Source: Polynucleobacter sp. 30F-ANTBAC (GTDB taxonomy: Bacteria > Pseudomonadota > Gammaproteobacteria > Burkholderiales > Burkholderiaceae). From it: a stretch of DNA of 64,000 nt. Shown in pieces: positions 46,743 through 57,035 of this stretch. The translations under genes and the position numbers were made by a program. The stretch's first letter is position 1. The number at the start of each line of letters is the position of its first letter. The stretch lies in assembly GCF_018882385.1 (NCBI RefSeq), contig NZ_JACVON010000002.1, forward strand, positions 62,001 to 126,000, in the 5' to 3' direction. The notes below the pieces were generated by a model. It was not told the origin of the DNA and ran no database searches. It saw only the letters and a program-made list of their open reading frames with translations.

Positions 46743-47836
46743 AAACATTCATTGTTGGTGGGGCTATTCGAGATCGACTTTTGGGTTTGCCGGTTAAGGA
46801 TGTTGACTATGTAGTGGTTGGAGCAACCCCAGAGGATTTAATTCAAAAAGGTTTTAAGCCTGTAGGGCAGGATTTTCCAGTATTTCTGCACCCACAAACT
46901 CATGAAGAATATGCTCTGGCTAGAACGGAGAGAAAAGTTGCTCCAGGCTATAAGGGGTTTATTTTTCATGCAAGCCCAGACGTCACTCTAGAAGAAGACT
47001 TGGCCAGGCGAGATTTGACAGTTAATGCCATTGCGCAAGAAATATCATTTGACGGTGAGCCTATTGGACCGATGATTGATCCTTATGGCGGCATTAAAGA
47101 TATTGAGAAAAAAGTTCTCAGGCATATTGGCCCAGCATTTTTAGAAGATCCTGTGCGCCTTTTGCGGGTTGCTAGATTTACGGCAAGATTTCCAGATTTT
47201 TCAGTAGCGCCTGAAACAATTGATGTTTTAAAGTTGATTGGCCAAAGCGGTGAGTTAGATGCTTTAGTGAAAGAGCGTGTGTGGCAAGAGTTTTCAAAAG
47301 GTTTGCTTTCTAAGAATCCATCCAAGTTGTTATTAACTTTGCAGGATTGTGGTGTTTTTGAAAAGTTCTTCCCATCCGAGTTAAACAATAATTCTGTAGT
47401 TTCTGAGCAGCTTGATCGATCGGCCGAAAGGCACTTTAATCTTCCGCAACGCTGCGCCGTTCTGTTATCGCAATTAAACTCAGAACAGATTAAATCTTGG
47501 GCAGATCAGTGGGGCATTCCAGTTGAGTGCAAAGACTACGCCTTGCTTGCCAGCATGTTGTTTGGAACTCTTAGTCGAGCATCAATCGGACCAGAGGATC
47601 TTCTGGAGGCTTTAGATCGAATGGATGTTTGGCGTAAACCGGAGCGCTTCAATGAGCTCATAATGATTTCAAAACTGCAGGGTTTTGAAACAGAGCCACT
47701 GGTCATGGCCTATCTAGCCGCTAGAAAAGTAGACGTTGCAAGCATTGCTGCTGCTGTATCAAAAGAATCTAACTCTGGTCAATTAATTAAAGATCAGATT
47801 CGTTCTGCAAGAATCGCAGTCCTCAAAGGGCTCTAG
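46739..47836 (+). CDS. cca: CCA-adding tRNA nucleotidyltransferase
   Basis: A 365-residue class II nucleotidyltransferase with GTG start. VGGAIRDRLLGLPVKDVDYVVVG carries the catalytic DxD, EDLARRDLTVNAIA and DPVRLLRVARFTARF follow. The C-terminal region has no HD phosphohydrolase motif, and the protein is shorter than E. coli Cca (412), so it is the HD-less form. It adds or repairs the CCA end of tRNAs. It converges with the next gene, overlapping by 14 bp. Confidence 0.93.
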   Translation: MKTFIVGGAIRDRLLGLPVKDVDYVVVGATPEDLIQKGFKPVGQDFPVFLHPQTHEEYALARTERKVAPGYKGFIFHASPDVTLEEDLARRDLTVNAIAQEISFDGEPIGPMIDPYGGIKDIEKKVLRHIGPAFLEDPVRLLRVARFTARFPDFSVAPETIDVLKLIGQSGELDALVKERVWQEFSKGLLSKNPSKLLLTLQDCGVFEKFFPSELNNNSVVSEQLDRSAERHFNLPQRCAVLLSQLNSEQIKSWADQWGIPVECKDYALLASMLFGTLSRASIGPEDLLEALDRMDVWRKPERFNELIMISKLQGFETEPLVMAYLAARKVDVASIAAAVSKESNSGQLIKDQIRSARIAVLKGL

Positions 47837-48998
47837 GTCTTGATCTAAAACCAGGCAACTCACCTTCTGAAAAATCTATATTTTTACCAAGGCAGAGAGC
47901 TTTAAATAACTCTCCCATTTCGGCCTCTGATAGCAGTTTTTGTAGGCCGTTTGAAATAGGAATGAACTTCTCTGCATCCCTAGGGTCAGCCAAGGAAAGC
48001 GCAAGATCTCCAATCCCCGCATCCAATAGATAAGATGCTTGGCTGGTATAACCCAGCAGCGCAAAGCCACTGTGAAGTGCGGCTTGTGTGATTGAGGTCC
48101 ATTCCACATGCGCTGTTAGATCGCATAGCCCTGGGTAAAAGAATGGGTCTTGAACAGCATGATGGCGATAGTGAGCCATCACGGTACCCTGATCTCTTTG
48201 GGGGTGGTAGTACTCATGAGCTGGGAAGCCGTAATCGAGGGTTAAGAGGAGGCCTTGTTGCAGGCAACGAGCTAAGCTGCCAATCCAAGCAATGCCACTT
48301 GGATGAATTTCAGTTGTATAACCATTTGCAAACGAATTGTCTAAAAGGGCTTGAGGTAATAAGGACTCTTCAACAGCAGGCCCATCGCAGAATATTAATT
48401 CTGGAGTAGGTGTGTTAGCGTCTGAATTGGAGCGGACATATTTGTAGTGCCACGAGTCTTGACGTTTAACGATTAACTCTACTGGCATAGCATCTAAAAC
48501 TTCATTGGCCAAAATAATGCCCACAAAATTCTCAGGTAGCTTTTGGATCCAATTAATTTTTTCGGGGCGATTTTTAAGGCGCTCTTTTTGTCGTTCGATT
48601 AGATCTGCCGAGAGATCTAAGATGTTGTAAGAGTTAATCTTAATATTGGATTCTTGAAGAGCATTAAGAATAGATTCTGCCAAGATGCCAGATCCCGCTC
48701 CAAACTCTAGGATGTGTAAGGGTTGAGCCTTATCTTTTAATTGAGTTAAAACTGGGACGATCGTTTGGACAATGGTGGCGCCGAATAAAGGGCTAATTTC
48801 AGGTGCCGTCACGAAGTCGCCACGACTTCCAAATTTAACCGTGCCTGATGCGTAATAACCAAAACCTGGCGTATATAGCGCCATTTCCATATACTTAGCA
48901 AAAGAAATTTGCCCTTGATGGGATTGAATTTCTTTTTCGATTTTTTGGGCCAAAATCAGGCTGTGAGACTTTTCTTCGGTGCTAGGGTTAATATCCAT
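47823..48998 (-). CDS. MidA/NDUFAF7-type SAM methyltransferase
   Basis: A 391-residue class I methyltransferase: GYYASGTVKFGSRGDFVTAPEISPLFG near the start, LEFGAGSGILAESIL as motif I, and ILANEVLDAMPVE are hallmarks of the COG1565 family. The mitochondrial member NDUFAF7 methylates a complex I subunit; bacterial substrates are unclear. It is divergent from the pteridine-reductase-like gene and convergent with cca. Confidence 0.88.
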   Translation of the reverse strand: MDINPSTEEKSHSLILAQKIEKEIQSHQGQISFAKYMEMALYTPGFGYYASGTVKFGSRGDFVTAPEISPLFGATIVQTIVPVLTQLKDKAQPLHILEFGAGSGILAESILNALQESNIKINSYNILDLSADLIERQKERLKNRPEKINWIQKLPENFVGIILANEVLDAMPVELIVKRQDSWHYKYVRSNSDANTPTPELIFCDGPAVEESLLPQALLDNSFANGYTTEIHPSGIAWIGSLARCLQQGLLLTLDYGFPAHEYYHPQRDQGTVMAHYRHHAVQDPFFYPGLCDLTAHVEWTSITQAALHSGFALLGYTSQASYLLDAGIGDLALSLADPRDAEKFIPISNGLQKLLSEAEMGELFKALCLGKNIDFSEGELPGFRSRPRAL

Positions 48999-49041
48999 AC
49001 CTCGCGAGTCTACAACTCTTATAAGTGAAGCTGTAAAAAAT

Positions 49042-49830
49042 ATGAAAATTCAAAAAATTGCCCTCGTAACGGGAGCGGCCAAACGCCTTGGAAAAGCAAT
49101 TGCTATTGGCTTAGCAAAAGATGGTTGGGATGTCGCTATTCATTACGGCAATTCTAAAGAGGCTGCAGAGGAAACAGTTAAAGAAATTTTAGCTACTGGG
49201 CAGCGCGGAGTTGCTTTGCAAGCTGACTTATCGGATGAAAAACAAGCGAGTCAGCTAATTGAGCGATGCCAAGACGCCTTGGGCTTGCCAAGCTGTTTGG
49301 TCAACAATGCATCATTGTTTCAGTACGATGTGGCATCAAGTTTTAGTTATGCCGCTCTAGATCGTCACATGACAACCAATGTGGCGGCCCCGTTGATTTT
49401 ATCTAGAGATCTTTATCGCCAGCATGCCAAGCTAAAGGCCCAATCAACATCAACCGTTGTGCCGTCTGGTGTAGTCATTAATTTATTGGATCAAAAGCTG
49501 GCCAATTTAAATCCAGACTTTTTGTCTTACACCTTATCTAAAGCAGCGCTTCATTCAGCGACCACTTTATTGGCTCAATCATTTGCACCAATTTTAAGGG
49601 TGGTTGGCGTGGCACCTGGAATTACAATGGTGTCTGGTGATCAAACGGATGATGGATTTGCGAAAGCACATGCGATGACACCTTTAGGCAAATCATCGGC
49701 CCCTGAGGATATTTCTGGAGCGGTGGTTTATCTTGCTAAATCAAATGCTATTACAGGCACAACACTTTACGTTGATGGTGGGCAGCACTTGTTGTCAACT
49801 GACCGTGACGTCATGTTTTTAACGGAGTAA
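49042..49830 (+). CDS. SDR of the pteridine reductase/FolM type
   Basis: A 262-residue short-chain dehydrogenase. The cofactor motif reads TGAAKRLG, i.e. TGxxxRxG, the mark of PTR1/FolM enzymes, instead of the usual TGxxxGxG. NNASLFQYD, SYTLSKAALHSAT with catalytic Tyr/Lys and VAPGITMV follow. Family role: reduction of dihydromonapterin or dihydropteridines. The next gene folB supports a pterin role. The ATG at 49042 precedes the cofactor motif by the usual few residues. Confidence 0.85.
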   Translation: MKIQKIALVTGAAKRLGKAIAIGLAKDGWDVAIHYGNSKEAAEETVKEILATGQRGVALQADLSDEKQASQLIERCQDALGLPSCLVNNASLFQYDVASSFSYAALDRHMTTNVAAPLILSRDLYRQHAKLKAQSTSTVVPSGVVINLLDQKLANLNPDFLSYTLSKAALHSATTLLAQSFAPILRVVGVAPGITMVSGDQTDDGFAKAHAMTPLGKSSAPEDISGAVVYLAKSNAITGTTLYVDGGQHLLSTDRDVMFLTE

Positions 49831-49832
49831 CC

Positions 49833-50225
49833 ATGCAGGCTTTGCTATCTCACCCACGCTTAATCGATTGCCGTAGATTATTTTTAAGTAATTACGAGAT
49901 TTATATCAATATTGGTGTTCATGATTTTGAAAAGCGTGGCGAACAACGCGTTTTAATCAATGTGGACTTATTTGTTCCCTTGAATGAGAGTACACCGACT
50001 CAAGATCAGCTTGATGAAGTCTTGGATTATGATTTTATGCGCCGTAGTATTGTTGATAGAGTATCAAAAGGGCACATTCATCTGCAAGAAACCTTGTGCG
50101 ATGACGTGGCTAGAATCATGCTGGCGCACCCTCATGTGCGAGCGGTGAAAGTATCAACCGCCAAGCCTGATGTTTATCCTGATTGTGATGCCGTTGGTGT
50201 AGAGATATTTTTGATAAAAGAATGA
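49833..50225 (+). CDS. folB: Dihydroneopterin aldolase
   Basis: A 130-residue FolB-like protein for folate synthesis. [28 protein letters not shown] is the typical first half with the active-site Glu; [14 protein letters not shown] and [22 protein letters not shown] follow. It overlaps ttcA by 4 bp. Confidence 0.88.
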   Translation: MQALLSHPRLIDCRRLFLSNYEIYINIGVHDFEKRGEQRVLINVDLFVPLNESTPTQDQLDEVLDYDFMRRSIVDRVSKGHIHLQETLCDDVARIMLAHPHVRAVKVSTAKPDVYPDCDAVGVEIFLIKE

Positions 50226-51073
50226 AAGATCCAAGAAAAGTAGCTTACGAAGAAAATAAGTTAGACAAAAAGATTTGTCGTCTAGCGGGGCAGGCCATTG
50301 TTGATTACAACATGATTGAAGATGGTGACAAGGTTATGGTTTGTCTATCCGGTGGCAAAGATAGTTATGCCATGCTGGATATCCTGATGAAGTTAAAGGA
50401 GCGAGCACCCATTCATTTTGATTTGGTTGCCGTTAACCTGGATCAAAAGCAACCTGGTTTTCCAGAAGATATTTTGCCTAACTATTTAAAAAAATTAGGC
50501 GTGGCTTTTCACATTGAAGAGCAAGACACCTATGGCATTGTTAAGCGCGTTATTCCAGAAGGCAAAACAACTTGTGGTTTGTGTTCAAGATTAAGGCGGG
50601 GGATTCTTTACCGTGTTGCGGGTGAGTTGGGGGCGACTAAGATTGCACTGGGCCATCATCGTGATGACATTCTAGAAACTTTGCTGATGAACATGTTTCA
50701 TGGTGGCAAGTTAAAAGGAATGCCTCCCAAATTAAAATCTGATGATGGCAAGCACATTGTCATTCGACCGCTTTCTTATGTTCCAGAGCGCTATTTGGAA
50801 AAGTATGCTGAGCAAATGGAGTTTCCAATCATTCCTTGTAACTTGTGCGGTAGCCAAGAAAATCTCCAGCGAAATGCAATGAAGGCTCTTTTGCGTGATT
50901 GGGAGAAAAAGTTTCCGGGGCGTGTAGAGAGTTTATTCAGTTCTTTGCAGAACGTGGTGCCATCACATTTGATGGACCTTAAAGAGTTTGATTTTAAAAA
51001 CTTGACGGATAGCTCTGGCTCTATCGACTTAGATGAGCAGATCGCTTGGCAGCCAATACAGATGAATCTTTAA
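50222..51073 (+). CDS. ttcA: tRNA 2-thiocytidine biosynthesis protein TtcA
   Basis: A 283-residue PP-loop ATPase that thiolates C32 of some tRNAs using an Fe-S cluster. The PP-loop is [14 protein letters not shown]; the first CxxC pair is [10 protein letters not shown], the second is [23 protein letters not shown] follows. The 3' end overlaps the convergent lipoprotein gene by 53 bp. Confidence 0.94.
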   Translation: MKDPRKVAYEENKLDKKICRLAGQAIVDYNMIEDGDKVMVCLSGGKDSYAMLDILMKLKERAPIHFDLVAVNLDQKQPGFPEDILPNYLKKLGVAFHIEEQDTYGIVKRVIPEGKTTCGLCSRLRRGILYRVAGELGATKIALGHHRDDILETLLMNMFHGGKLKGMPPKLKSDDGKHIVIRPLSYVPERYLEKYAEQMEFPIIPCNLCGSQENLQRNAMKALLRDWEKKFPGRVESLFSSLQNVVPSHLMDLKEFDFKNLTDSSGSIDLDEQIAWQPIQMNL

Positions 51074-51938
51074 TTAATTCTTGAACATCAGCTAGCCAGC
51101 CGCCAACTCTTTCGGTAGCATATTTATTTTGCTCTTCGTTGACTACGTGGCTGATGAAAGATGCTGTTTCGGCGCCGGCTTCAATCCATTTTTTATGGAA
51201 TGATTGTTGTTCTTTTGTTTTGCCAGCCTCAAAATACTTCATGTAATCACGCAGAAGACTTTCTGTGGCCTTCTGATTTAACTTTTGCTGCTGAACTTCT
51301 TTACAGATGGCCATAAATTCAGATTGTCTGCGAAGCCGTTCTTGAAAAATGATTTCATTGTCAATTGGATTTTTAGCAAGAAACTCGCGAATCTTATTTT
51401 CTTGAGTACTGCTTAGGTTTCCATATAACCATTCTGTGCGCTCAATAATTTTATTGGCTCTCACAACACCTTGCTTGATTTTGTCCTTGGGAAGAAATTC
51501 ATTTTTAAATTTTTGATTATTTTTATCAAACCTTTTCTGAATTGTTTCTATTTGTGATGCGTCCAAGCTTGTGAGCAATTTTGCTGTATCAGGTATGACT
51601 TCATCTGCAATGCGATAGACATGTTTGAGTAGTTCTGCTCGTAAAATTAGAAATTCTGTTTTAGAGACGGGAGCCTGGAGTTTTTGTTGAGCTCGTTGAA
51701 GTGATCCGGATATGCCGGGTAGTTGTTCGGTGCGATGCCACCAAAAATGACGCTCAAGTGAGCCTCTAATAAATGACTCTTGGGTTTGATTGAAGCCAAT
51801 GTGGTCGTCTAACCACCAATATGTCAGAGTATCACCCTGGTTATATGCAAATCGCACTGTGCTGCAACCAAAAAGCGTCGTTGTTAGAAGAAAAACAAAG
51901 ATTAGCTTCGTTGTTAGGATGTGCCCGAATAAACTCAT
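51021..51938 (-). CDS. DUF6279 family lipoprotein
   Basis: A 305-residue lipoprotein with the lipobox TTLFGCS near residue 23, followed by [23 protein letters not shown], the conserved opening of the DUF6279 family, and a long helical domain rich in Lys, Gln and Glu. The function is unknown. I chose the ATG at 51938 because it gives a normal lipoprotein signal; a frame open to 52040 would run into glmU. Its start is 13 bp from the divergent glmU start. Confidence 0.8.
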   Translation of the reverse strand: MSLFGHILTTKLIFVFLLTTTLFGCSTVRFAYNQGDTLTYWWLDDHIGFNQTQESFIRGSLERHFWWHRTEQLPGISGSLQRAQQKLQAPVSKTEFLILRAELLKHVYRIADEVIPDTAKLLTSLDASQIETIQKRFDKNNQKFKNEFLPKDKIKQGVVRANKIIERTEWLYGNLSSTQENKIREFLAKNPIDNEIIFQERLRRQSEFMAICKEVQQQKLNQKATESLLRDYMKYFEAGKTKEQQSFHKKWIEAGAETASFISHVVNEEQNKYATERVGGWLADVQELIKDSSVLAAKRSAHLSR

Positions 51939-51943
51939 ATAAT
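51938..51943 (+). promoter_or_regulatory. Consensus -10 box directly before glmU
   Basis: A perfect TATAAT ends 8 bp before the glmU ATG, so transcription would begin within a base or two of the start codon. The -35 region 17 bp upstream (TAGGAT) is poor. No ribosome-binding site is visible. The box overlaps the start codon of the divergent lipoprotein gene. Confidence 0.4.
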
Positions 51944-51951
51944 TATTATCA

Positions 51952-53319
51952 ATGAATATAGTCATATTAGCTGCTGGGCAAGGAAAGCGCATGCGATCTG
52001 CGCTGCCCAAGGTTTTACACCCCATTGCTGGGAAGCCCATGCTCGGCCATGCTATGGCCAGCGCAGAAGCAATCTCAGGTCAACACCAGGTGATTGTCGT
52101 CATCGGGCATGGTGGAGAGGCCGTTCAAGAATATCTAGAAAAATCAGGGAGTTCTGCAAAAACAGTTGTTCAGAAAGAGCAAAAAGGCACAGGCCATGCT
52201 GTTTTACAAGCTACCGATCTTCTATTGGATGATGCGCCAACATTGATCCTTTATGGTGATGTGCCGTTAATCCAGACTCAAACATTAGAGCGCTTATGTG
52301 AGTTAGCCAGTCATGGCGGTTTGGGATTATTAACCCAGGACATGATTAATCCTCATGGGTATGGAAGAATTGTTAGAAATTTAGATGGTGGAGTGCAGGC
52401 GATTGTGGAAGAGAAGGATGCCACAAGCGACATTAAAGCCATTACCGAAATCAATACCGGATTAATGGCGGTCCCTACTCCAAAGTTAAAGAGCTGGCTT
52501 AAAAATTTAAAGCCTAACAATGCCCAAGGCGAATACTATTTAACAGATATTATTTCTTTAGCCGCAGCTGAAGGTTTACCCGTACTTACGACGTCTCCTG
52601 ATGCCCCATGGGAAACCGTGGGTGTTAATAGTCGAGCACAATTGGCAGAATTAGAGAGAACTTGGCAGTTGGAATTAGCTAGCAGACTTTTGGAGTCGGG
52701 CGTTACTTTGATTGATCCAGCTAGGATCGATATCAGGGGTCAGTTGGTATGTGGCCAAGATGTCAAAATTGATGTGGGTTGCATTTTCGAGGGGCAAGTG
52801 ACTTTAGCTGATGGTGTCACTATTGGTCCTTACTGCGTAATTCGTGATGCAGTGATTGAGGCGGGCGCGGTTATTCAAGCATATACCCATATTGACCAGG
52901 CAAAAGTCGGAAGCAGAAGTGTCATCGGCCCTTATGCAAGGCTTCGCCCTGGAACAGATTTGGCCGCTGAAGTCCATATTGGTAATTTTGTTGAAATCAA
53001 AAATAGTCAGATTGGGTTTAATAGTAAAGCCAATCACTTGGCTTACATTGGTGATGCCACCATCGGATCAAAGGTCAATGTGGGTGCAGGAACCATTACG
53101 TGTAATTACGATGGCGTTAATAAACACAGAACAATTATTGAGGATGAGGCATTTATTGGCTCTGATTCTCAATTGGTTGCCCCAGTAACTGTTGGCAAGG
53201 GCGCCACTTTAGGTGCTGGAACTACTTTAACAAAAGATGCTCCAGCCGGTCAGCTAACCATCACACGAGTGAAGCAAGCCTCGTTGAATTGGCAGAGACC
53301 AGTTAAAAAGCCGAAGTAA
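51952..53319 (+). CDS. glmU: Bifunctional UDP-GlcNAc pyrophosphorylase / GlcN-1-P acetyltransferase
   Basis: A 455-residue enzyme for the last two steps of UDP-GlcNAc synthesis. The N-terminal uridylyltransferase has [23 protein letters not shown] and LYGDVPLI. The C-terminal left-handed beta helix has hexapeptide repeats ([42 protein letters not shown]). It is followed by glmS, so the pathway genes are together. Confidence 0.97.
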   Translation: MNIVILAAGQGKRMRSALPKVLHPIAGKPMLGHAMASAEAISGQHQVIVVIGHGGEAVQEYLEKSGSSAKTVVQKEQKGTGHAVLQATDLLLDDAPTLILYGDVPLIQTQTLERLCELASHGGLGLLTQDMINPHGYGRIVRNLDGGVQAIVEEKDATSDIKAITEINTGLMAVPTPKLKSWLKNLKPNNAQGEYYLTDIISLAAAEGLPVLTTSPDAPWETVGVNSRAQLAELERTWQLELASRLLESGVTLIDPARIDIRGQLVCGQDVKIDVGCIFEGQVTLADGVTIGPYCVIRDAVIEAGAVIQAYTHIDQAKVGSRSVIGPYARLRPGTDLAAEVHIGNFVEIKNSQIGFNSKANHLAYIGDATIGSKVNVGAGTITCNYDGVNKHRTIIEDEAFIGSDSQLVAPVTVGKGATLGAGTTLTKDAPAGQLTITRVKQASLNWQRPVKKPK

Positions 53320-53354
53320 AAATGACATACGGCATTAATTAATAGGAAATAGTT

Positions 53355-55175
53355 ATGTGTGGAATTGTTGGCGCTGTTGCTAAACGAAATGTTGTCGGTA
53401 TTTTGGTTGAAGGACTTCGTCGTCTTGAATACAGGGGCTATGATTCTTGCGGCTTTGCATTGTTATCCGATGGTCATTTGGTTCGTGCACGAACCACAGC
53501 GAGGGTTTCTGATTTAGGGGATCAAGGTCAGACAATGTCTGGCAACATCGGCATAGCGCATACTCGCTGGGCCACTCACGGCAAGCCAGACACAGTAAAT
53601 GCCCATCCACATTTTTCAAATGATCTGATTGGGTTAGTTCACAACGGCATCATTGAAAACTACGAAGAGTTAAGAGCCGAGCTGCAAGCAGCAGGATATG
53701 TATTTGTTTCGCAAACGGATACAGAGGTCATTGCGCACCTGATTCATCAAACATATGTGAAGATGGATAAAAGAGATTTGGCTCAAGCTGTTAGGGCAAC
53801 GGTGCCTAAGTTGCATGGCGCTTATGCTATTGGTGTTATTGCTCAGGATGAGCCAGGGGTTTTGGTTGGTGCGCGCGTTGGCTCGCCATTGGTTGTTGCT
53901 TATGGTGAGCATGAAAACTTTCTTGCTTCAGATGCCTTAGCTGTTGCGGAGCATGCTAATGCTATGTCTTACCTTGAAGAGGGAGACATAGCTGTTTTAA
54001 CAACAGATGCGGTCATCATTACAAACATTGATGGTGTCATTCAAACACGTGCCAAGAAAGAGGTTCCCGCACAAGTGGCGGCAGTAGATCTAGGGCCTTA
54101 TCAGCACTATATGCAAAAAGAGATTTTTGAGCAGCCTCGTGCTATCAGTGACACCTTGGGGCACGCGCAAAATGCAGACCCTGCTTTATTTGGAGCAACA
54201 TCTGCTGATTGGAAAAAAATTGACAGTGTTTTAATTTTGGCATGTGGCACTAGCTATTATGCTGCCAGTACTGCTAAATATTGGCTTGAAGACTTGGCTG
54301 GCATTTCAACTCAAGTTGAAATCGCTAGCGAGTATCGATACCGTAAGACAGTCCCGAATCCAAATGCTTTGGTAATTGTTGTTTCTCAGTCTGGTGAAAC
54401 CGCTGATACATTGGCGGCATTAAGGCACGCCCAATCATTAGGTCACACAGAAACTCTGGCTGTATGCAATGTGGCAACGAGTGCGATGGTGAGAGAAACC
54501 AAGTATTGTTTTCTGACTCATGCTGGAACTGAAATTGGCGTAGCATCGACAAAAGCATTTACAACTCAGTTGGTAGGTTTATATTTGCTAGCGCTTACAC
54601 TGGCTAAGCATCGCCATCTTTTAACTGATGCTCAAGAAAAAAATGCATTTAATCGTCTGCGTCATTTGCCATCCGCAATCAATGCGGCCTTAGCGCTTGA
54701 ACCACAAATCATTGCTTGGAGTGAAGCATTTGCTAAGTGTGAGAACGCATTGTTTTTAGGTCGTGGTTTGCATTACCCCATTGCTTTAGAGGGAGCTCTT
54801 AAGCTGAAGGAAATTTCTTATATTCATGCTGAAGCCTATCCAGCAGGAGAGCTTAAGCATGGGCCATTGGCTTTGGTAACAGATAAGATGCCTGTTGTAA
54901 CTGTGGCGCCCAATGATTCATTGTTGGAAAAATTAAAGTCGAATATGCAAGAAGTTAAAGCGCGAGGCGGAAAGCTTTATGTTTTTGCAGATTCAGATAC
55001 TCAAATTACGGCTAGCGAAGGCATTCATGTGATTCGCATGCCTGAGCACTATGGTGATCTCTCACCTATCTTGCACGTTATACCTTTGCAACTATTGGCT
55101 TACCACACAGCATGTGCCATCGGCACGGATGTTGATAAACCAAGGAACCTCGCAAAATCAGTTACGGTGGAGTAG
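53355..55175 (+). CDS. glmS: Glutamine-fructose-6-phosphate aminotransferase
   Basis: A 606-residue enzyme making glucosamine-6-phosphate. The N-terminal glutaminase starts [12 protein letters not shown] with the catalytic Cys at position 2; [13 protein letters not shown] follows. Two SIS domains carry [19 protein letters not shown] and [36 protein letters not shown], and the end is [11 protein letters not shown]. The conserved end is the Tn7-type target in many bacteria; here core genome gives way to accessory DNA right after it. Confidence 0.97.
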   Translation: MCGIVGAVAKRNVVGILVEGLRRLEYRGYDSCGFALLSDGHLVRARTTARVSDLGDQGQTMSGNIGIAHTRWATHGKPDTVNAHPHFSNDLIGLVHNGIIENYEELRAELQAAGYVFVSQTDTEVIAHLIHQTYVKMDKRDLAQAVRATVPKLHGAYAIGVIAQDEPGVLVGARVGSPLVVAYGEHENFLASDALAVAEHANAMSYLEEGDIAVLTTDAVIITNIDGVIQTRAKKEVPAQVAAVDLGPYQHYMQKEIFEQPRAISDTLGHAQNADPALFGATSADWKKIDSVLILACGTSYYAASTAKYWLEDLAGISTQVEIASEYRYRKTVPNPNALVIVVSQSGETADTLAALRHAQSLGHTETLAVCNVATSAMVRETKYCFLTHAGTEIGVASTKAFTTQLVGLYLLALTLAKHRHLLTDAQEKNAFNRLRHLPSAINAALALEPQIIAWSEAFAKCENALFLGRGLHYPIALEGALKLKEISYIHAEAYPAGELKHGPLALVTDKMPVVTVAPNDSLLEKLKSNMQEVKARGGKLYVFADSDTQITASEGIHVIRMPEHYGDLSPILHVIPLQLLAYHTACAIGTDVDKPRNLAKSVTVE

Positions 55176-55200
55176 CTAGGCTAGGGGGTAGTTGTAATAT

Positions 55201-55245
55201 AAGCCCTCGAGTTCGATTTTCAATTGTATTAAGAACCAAGGGCTT
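55201..55245 (+). promoter_or_regulatory. Long-loop inverted repeat after glmS
   Basis: AAGCCCT (55201-55207) pairs with AGGGCTT (55239-55245) across a 31-base loop. The right arm contains the AAGGG that could be the ribosome-binding site of the next gene. There is no T-run, so it is not a clear terminator. Confidence 0.3.
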
Positions 55246-55246
55246 G

Positions 55247-55495
55247 ATGATTGGTTCGTATTCAGCCTATCAAATAGAGCTGTCAAATCGAGTTATCTCC
55301 CTGAGAGACCTTAAAAGACTCACATTTAAGGATATAGCTGAACTTTTGAAATCAGAAGGTTATAAATCTCCAAGAGGATTTGATCTTGGAGCTGAAAGCG
55401 TATTTTCAATCTATAAAAAAAGAAAAATCAGAGATTTTCGACTCGAGGCTTCACCGAGTATTAGTCTGAAAGATTTAGATGTCAGTCAGTTATGA
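55247..55495 (+). CDS. Small putative helix-turn-helix protein
   Basis: An 82-residue protein. LRDLKRLTFKDIAELLKSEGYKSPRGFDLGAESVFSIYKKRK looks like the helix-turn-helix of serine recombinases ('I...L...G..TPRG...SA..V..I') but there is no catalytic domain. It may bind DNA as a small regulator or accessory factor. It is the first gene after glmS and is AT-rich like the region to its right. Confidence 0.45.
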   Translation: MIGSYSAYQIELSNRVISLRDLKRLTFKDIAELLKSEGYKSPRGFDLGAESVFSIYKKRKIRDFRLEASPSISLKDLDVSQL

Positions 55496-55547
55496 GATTA
55501 TTGTAAAAATAATAACCATCGTTGTTAAAGTGTTAGGTCAAGATAAG

Positions 55548-55970
55548 ATGAACAAAAAATTATTACTTCTCATTTCTTTTGTTTTAGTTTCACAGACAGT
55601 TTCAGCAATTAATTTTGGTGGAGCAGCTGGTCGATTAGGTAAAGAGCTTGATAAGCTAAATCCATTTTCATCTACACCTGAAAGTAGAGCAGATGATTTA
55701 TATAAAAATGCTGAGTCAAAAGTTTTCGACTGTAAATTTGGCTCCGCTTGGCTTACCTTAGTTGATGGTTACTTAACTGTTAACAATAGAATGATTGGAC
55801 AAGTTAAAAAACTTTCTTTGGATAAACAGTTATTAGTGAGAGTTGATACAACTGGAGCTAATTTCACTTGTAATGTTGTCGGTGAAGATTGGTACTCAGG
55901 TGATGTACAAGAAATGACACCTTGTAAGATAAAAGAACAAGCAGTTCTCTTATGTAAGAGAAGAAAGTAA
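55548..55970 (+). CDS. Exported protein of unknown function, 140 aa
   Basis: The ATG at 55548 gives a signal peptide (KLLLLISFVLVSQTVSA). The mature part is small and basic, with four Cys (DCKFG, FTCNVV, TPCKIK, LLCKRR) that could form two disulfides. A frame reaching back to 55479 overlaps the previous gene and adds no sensible start. I recognise no domain. Confidence 0.55.
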   Translation: MNKKLLLLISFVLVSQTVSAINFGGAAGRLGKELDKLNPFSSTPESRADDLYKNAESKVFDCKFGSAWLTLVDGYLTVNNRMIGQVKKLSLDKQLLVRVDTTGANFTCNVVGEDWYSGDVQEMTPCKIKEQAVLLCKRRK

Positions 55971-56022
55971 CCAAAGGTATAAGTTCTTTGGTTAAATAGT
56001 TAGAGTCACAACTATGGTTTTA

Positions 56023-56208
56023 CTATTTTGGCTCTGGGAAATATGAAACTCTTTCAAGTTCGATCTCTTGATTAGATCTAAGAGTCTCTCCTTGGTGTAC
56101 TTGACTCCCGACTTCTCCACTTGTTTCGCTATTTGATCTGACATTCTTTTTTTCCTTTTCTTTCTTTTTTCTTTGGTGGTTTACCCACTCTATAAATCCC
56201 ATCATCAA
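56023..56208 (-). CDS. Small charged protein coupled to an RHH-like gene
   Basis: A 61-residue hydrophilic protein with a Lys/Glu run (KKKEKEKK) and Ser/Glu-rich remainder, probably unfolded alone. Its start overlaps the stop of the upstream ribbon-helix-helix-like gene by 4 bp, which supports it being real. No function is evident. Confidence 0.4.
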   Translation of the reverse strand: MMMGFIEWVNHQRKKKEKEKKNVRSNSETSGEVGSQVHQGETLRSNQEIELERVSYFPEPK

Positions 56209-56402
56209 AACATTTCCTTTCTGGCTCGTTGAAAATTTTCACTGTTATTCCAGTGTTCATTTAGAAAACGCTTAAGACAGTACCTAACAACCTCGGAACG
56301 GTTGTAACCAAGTCGATCACATAATTGCTGAAATTTATGTGTGAAGTCATTGGTGGCTCTGAAAGCGAAAATATGGTTTTTTTGGATTTGGTCCTTTAAC
56401 AC
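56205..56402 (-). CDS. Ribbon-helix-helix-like DNA-binding protein
   Basis: A 65-residue protein from a GTG start, with AAGGAG 7 bp upstream. HIFAFRATNDFTHKFQQLCDRLGYNRSEVVRYCLKRFL has the RHH order: a short strand, helix one, a turn with Asn-Arg-Ser-Glu, helix two. Such proteins are copy-control, antitoxin or relaxosome regulators on plasmids and islands. The divergent gene at 56493 shares its promoter region, so autoregulation is plausible. Confidence 0.6.
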   Translation of the reverse strand: MLKDQIQKNHIFAFRATNDFTHKFQQLCDRLGYNRSEVVRYCLKRFLNEHWNNSENFQRARKEMF

Positions 56403-56492
56403 AACGAAACTCCTTGTTTTTGGTCTTTTTTCTATTTAGTCAATTTTTTACTTTCGTAATTTTTGATAAATAAAAGAAATAAAGGAGACAAA

Positions 56493-57035
56493 ATGATCAA
56501 TACCTTAACTGCTCGTGGTCGAATGTTTGAAATCTCTATAAAACCCATTTCAAAGATGGAATTTAAGGAGTTATACAAAAAAGGTCGTAAAACTGAGCTT
56601 TATAAACAGTTATATGAGGCTACAACCTTCGAAAACGACCTATACGGGTTTCAGATGGACAAGGGAAGGGGTAACCTTGAAATGTATTTGAACGGGGTTT
56701 CTCTAGAGCTTAAAAAGACTCTATGGATGAAATACGAGATAACTCATTTACCAGTTGATGGGTCAATTCATCCAATTAGCGGTGTACAAGAATATTATTT
56801 TGTATCTGAGACGGGTTTTGTAAGTGGAGAATCAGAGCTTAAGTTCAAGGGGGAATATAGGGGGGATGAGCTAAGGTTTGAAGTTGAACGAAGGGGTCTA
56901 TTCGACAAGACCTGCTCATCGATATTAAACCCTACATACAGGGGTCAGTATTTAAGCTTAATTTGGAATTGGTCTGGATACAAAAATCAGTATTTAATCA
57001 CTTCGAAGGGAAAGCGATACCCTTTGATTAACTAA
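56493..57035 (+). CDS. Unknown protein, 180 aa
   Basis: The ATG at 56493 follows AAAGGAG at good spacing; a frame open to 56463 has no ribosome-binding site. The protein is basic and aromatic-rich (MEFKELYKKGRKTELYKQLYE, LSLIWNWSGYKNQYL) with no signal or membrane segment. I do not recognise it. It is convergent with the tail-anchored protein gene, whose stop is immediately adjacent. Confidence 0.5.
   Translation: MINTLTARGRMFEISIKPISKMEFKELYKKGRKTELYKQLYEATTFENDLYGFQMDKGRGNLEMYLNGVSLELKKTLWMKYEITHLPVDGSIHPISGVQEYYFVSETGFVSGESELKFKGEYRGDELRFEVERRGLFDKTCSSILNPTYRGQYLSLIWNWSGYKNQYLITSKGKRYPLIN

Noticed and set aside
55176-55300. Tn7-like end next to glmS
   Set aside because: No repeated 22-bp TnsB-type binding sites, no clear terminal TGT with partner end, and no Tns proteins were found in the visible 9 kb. 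The glmS position alone is not enough.
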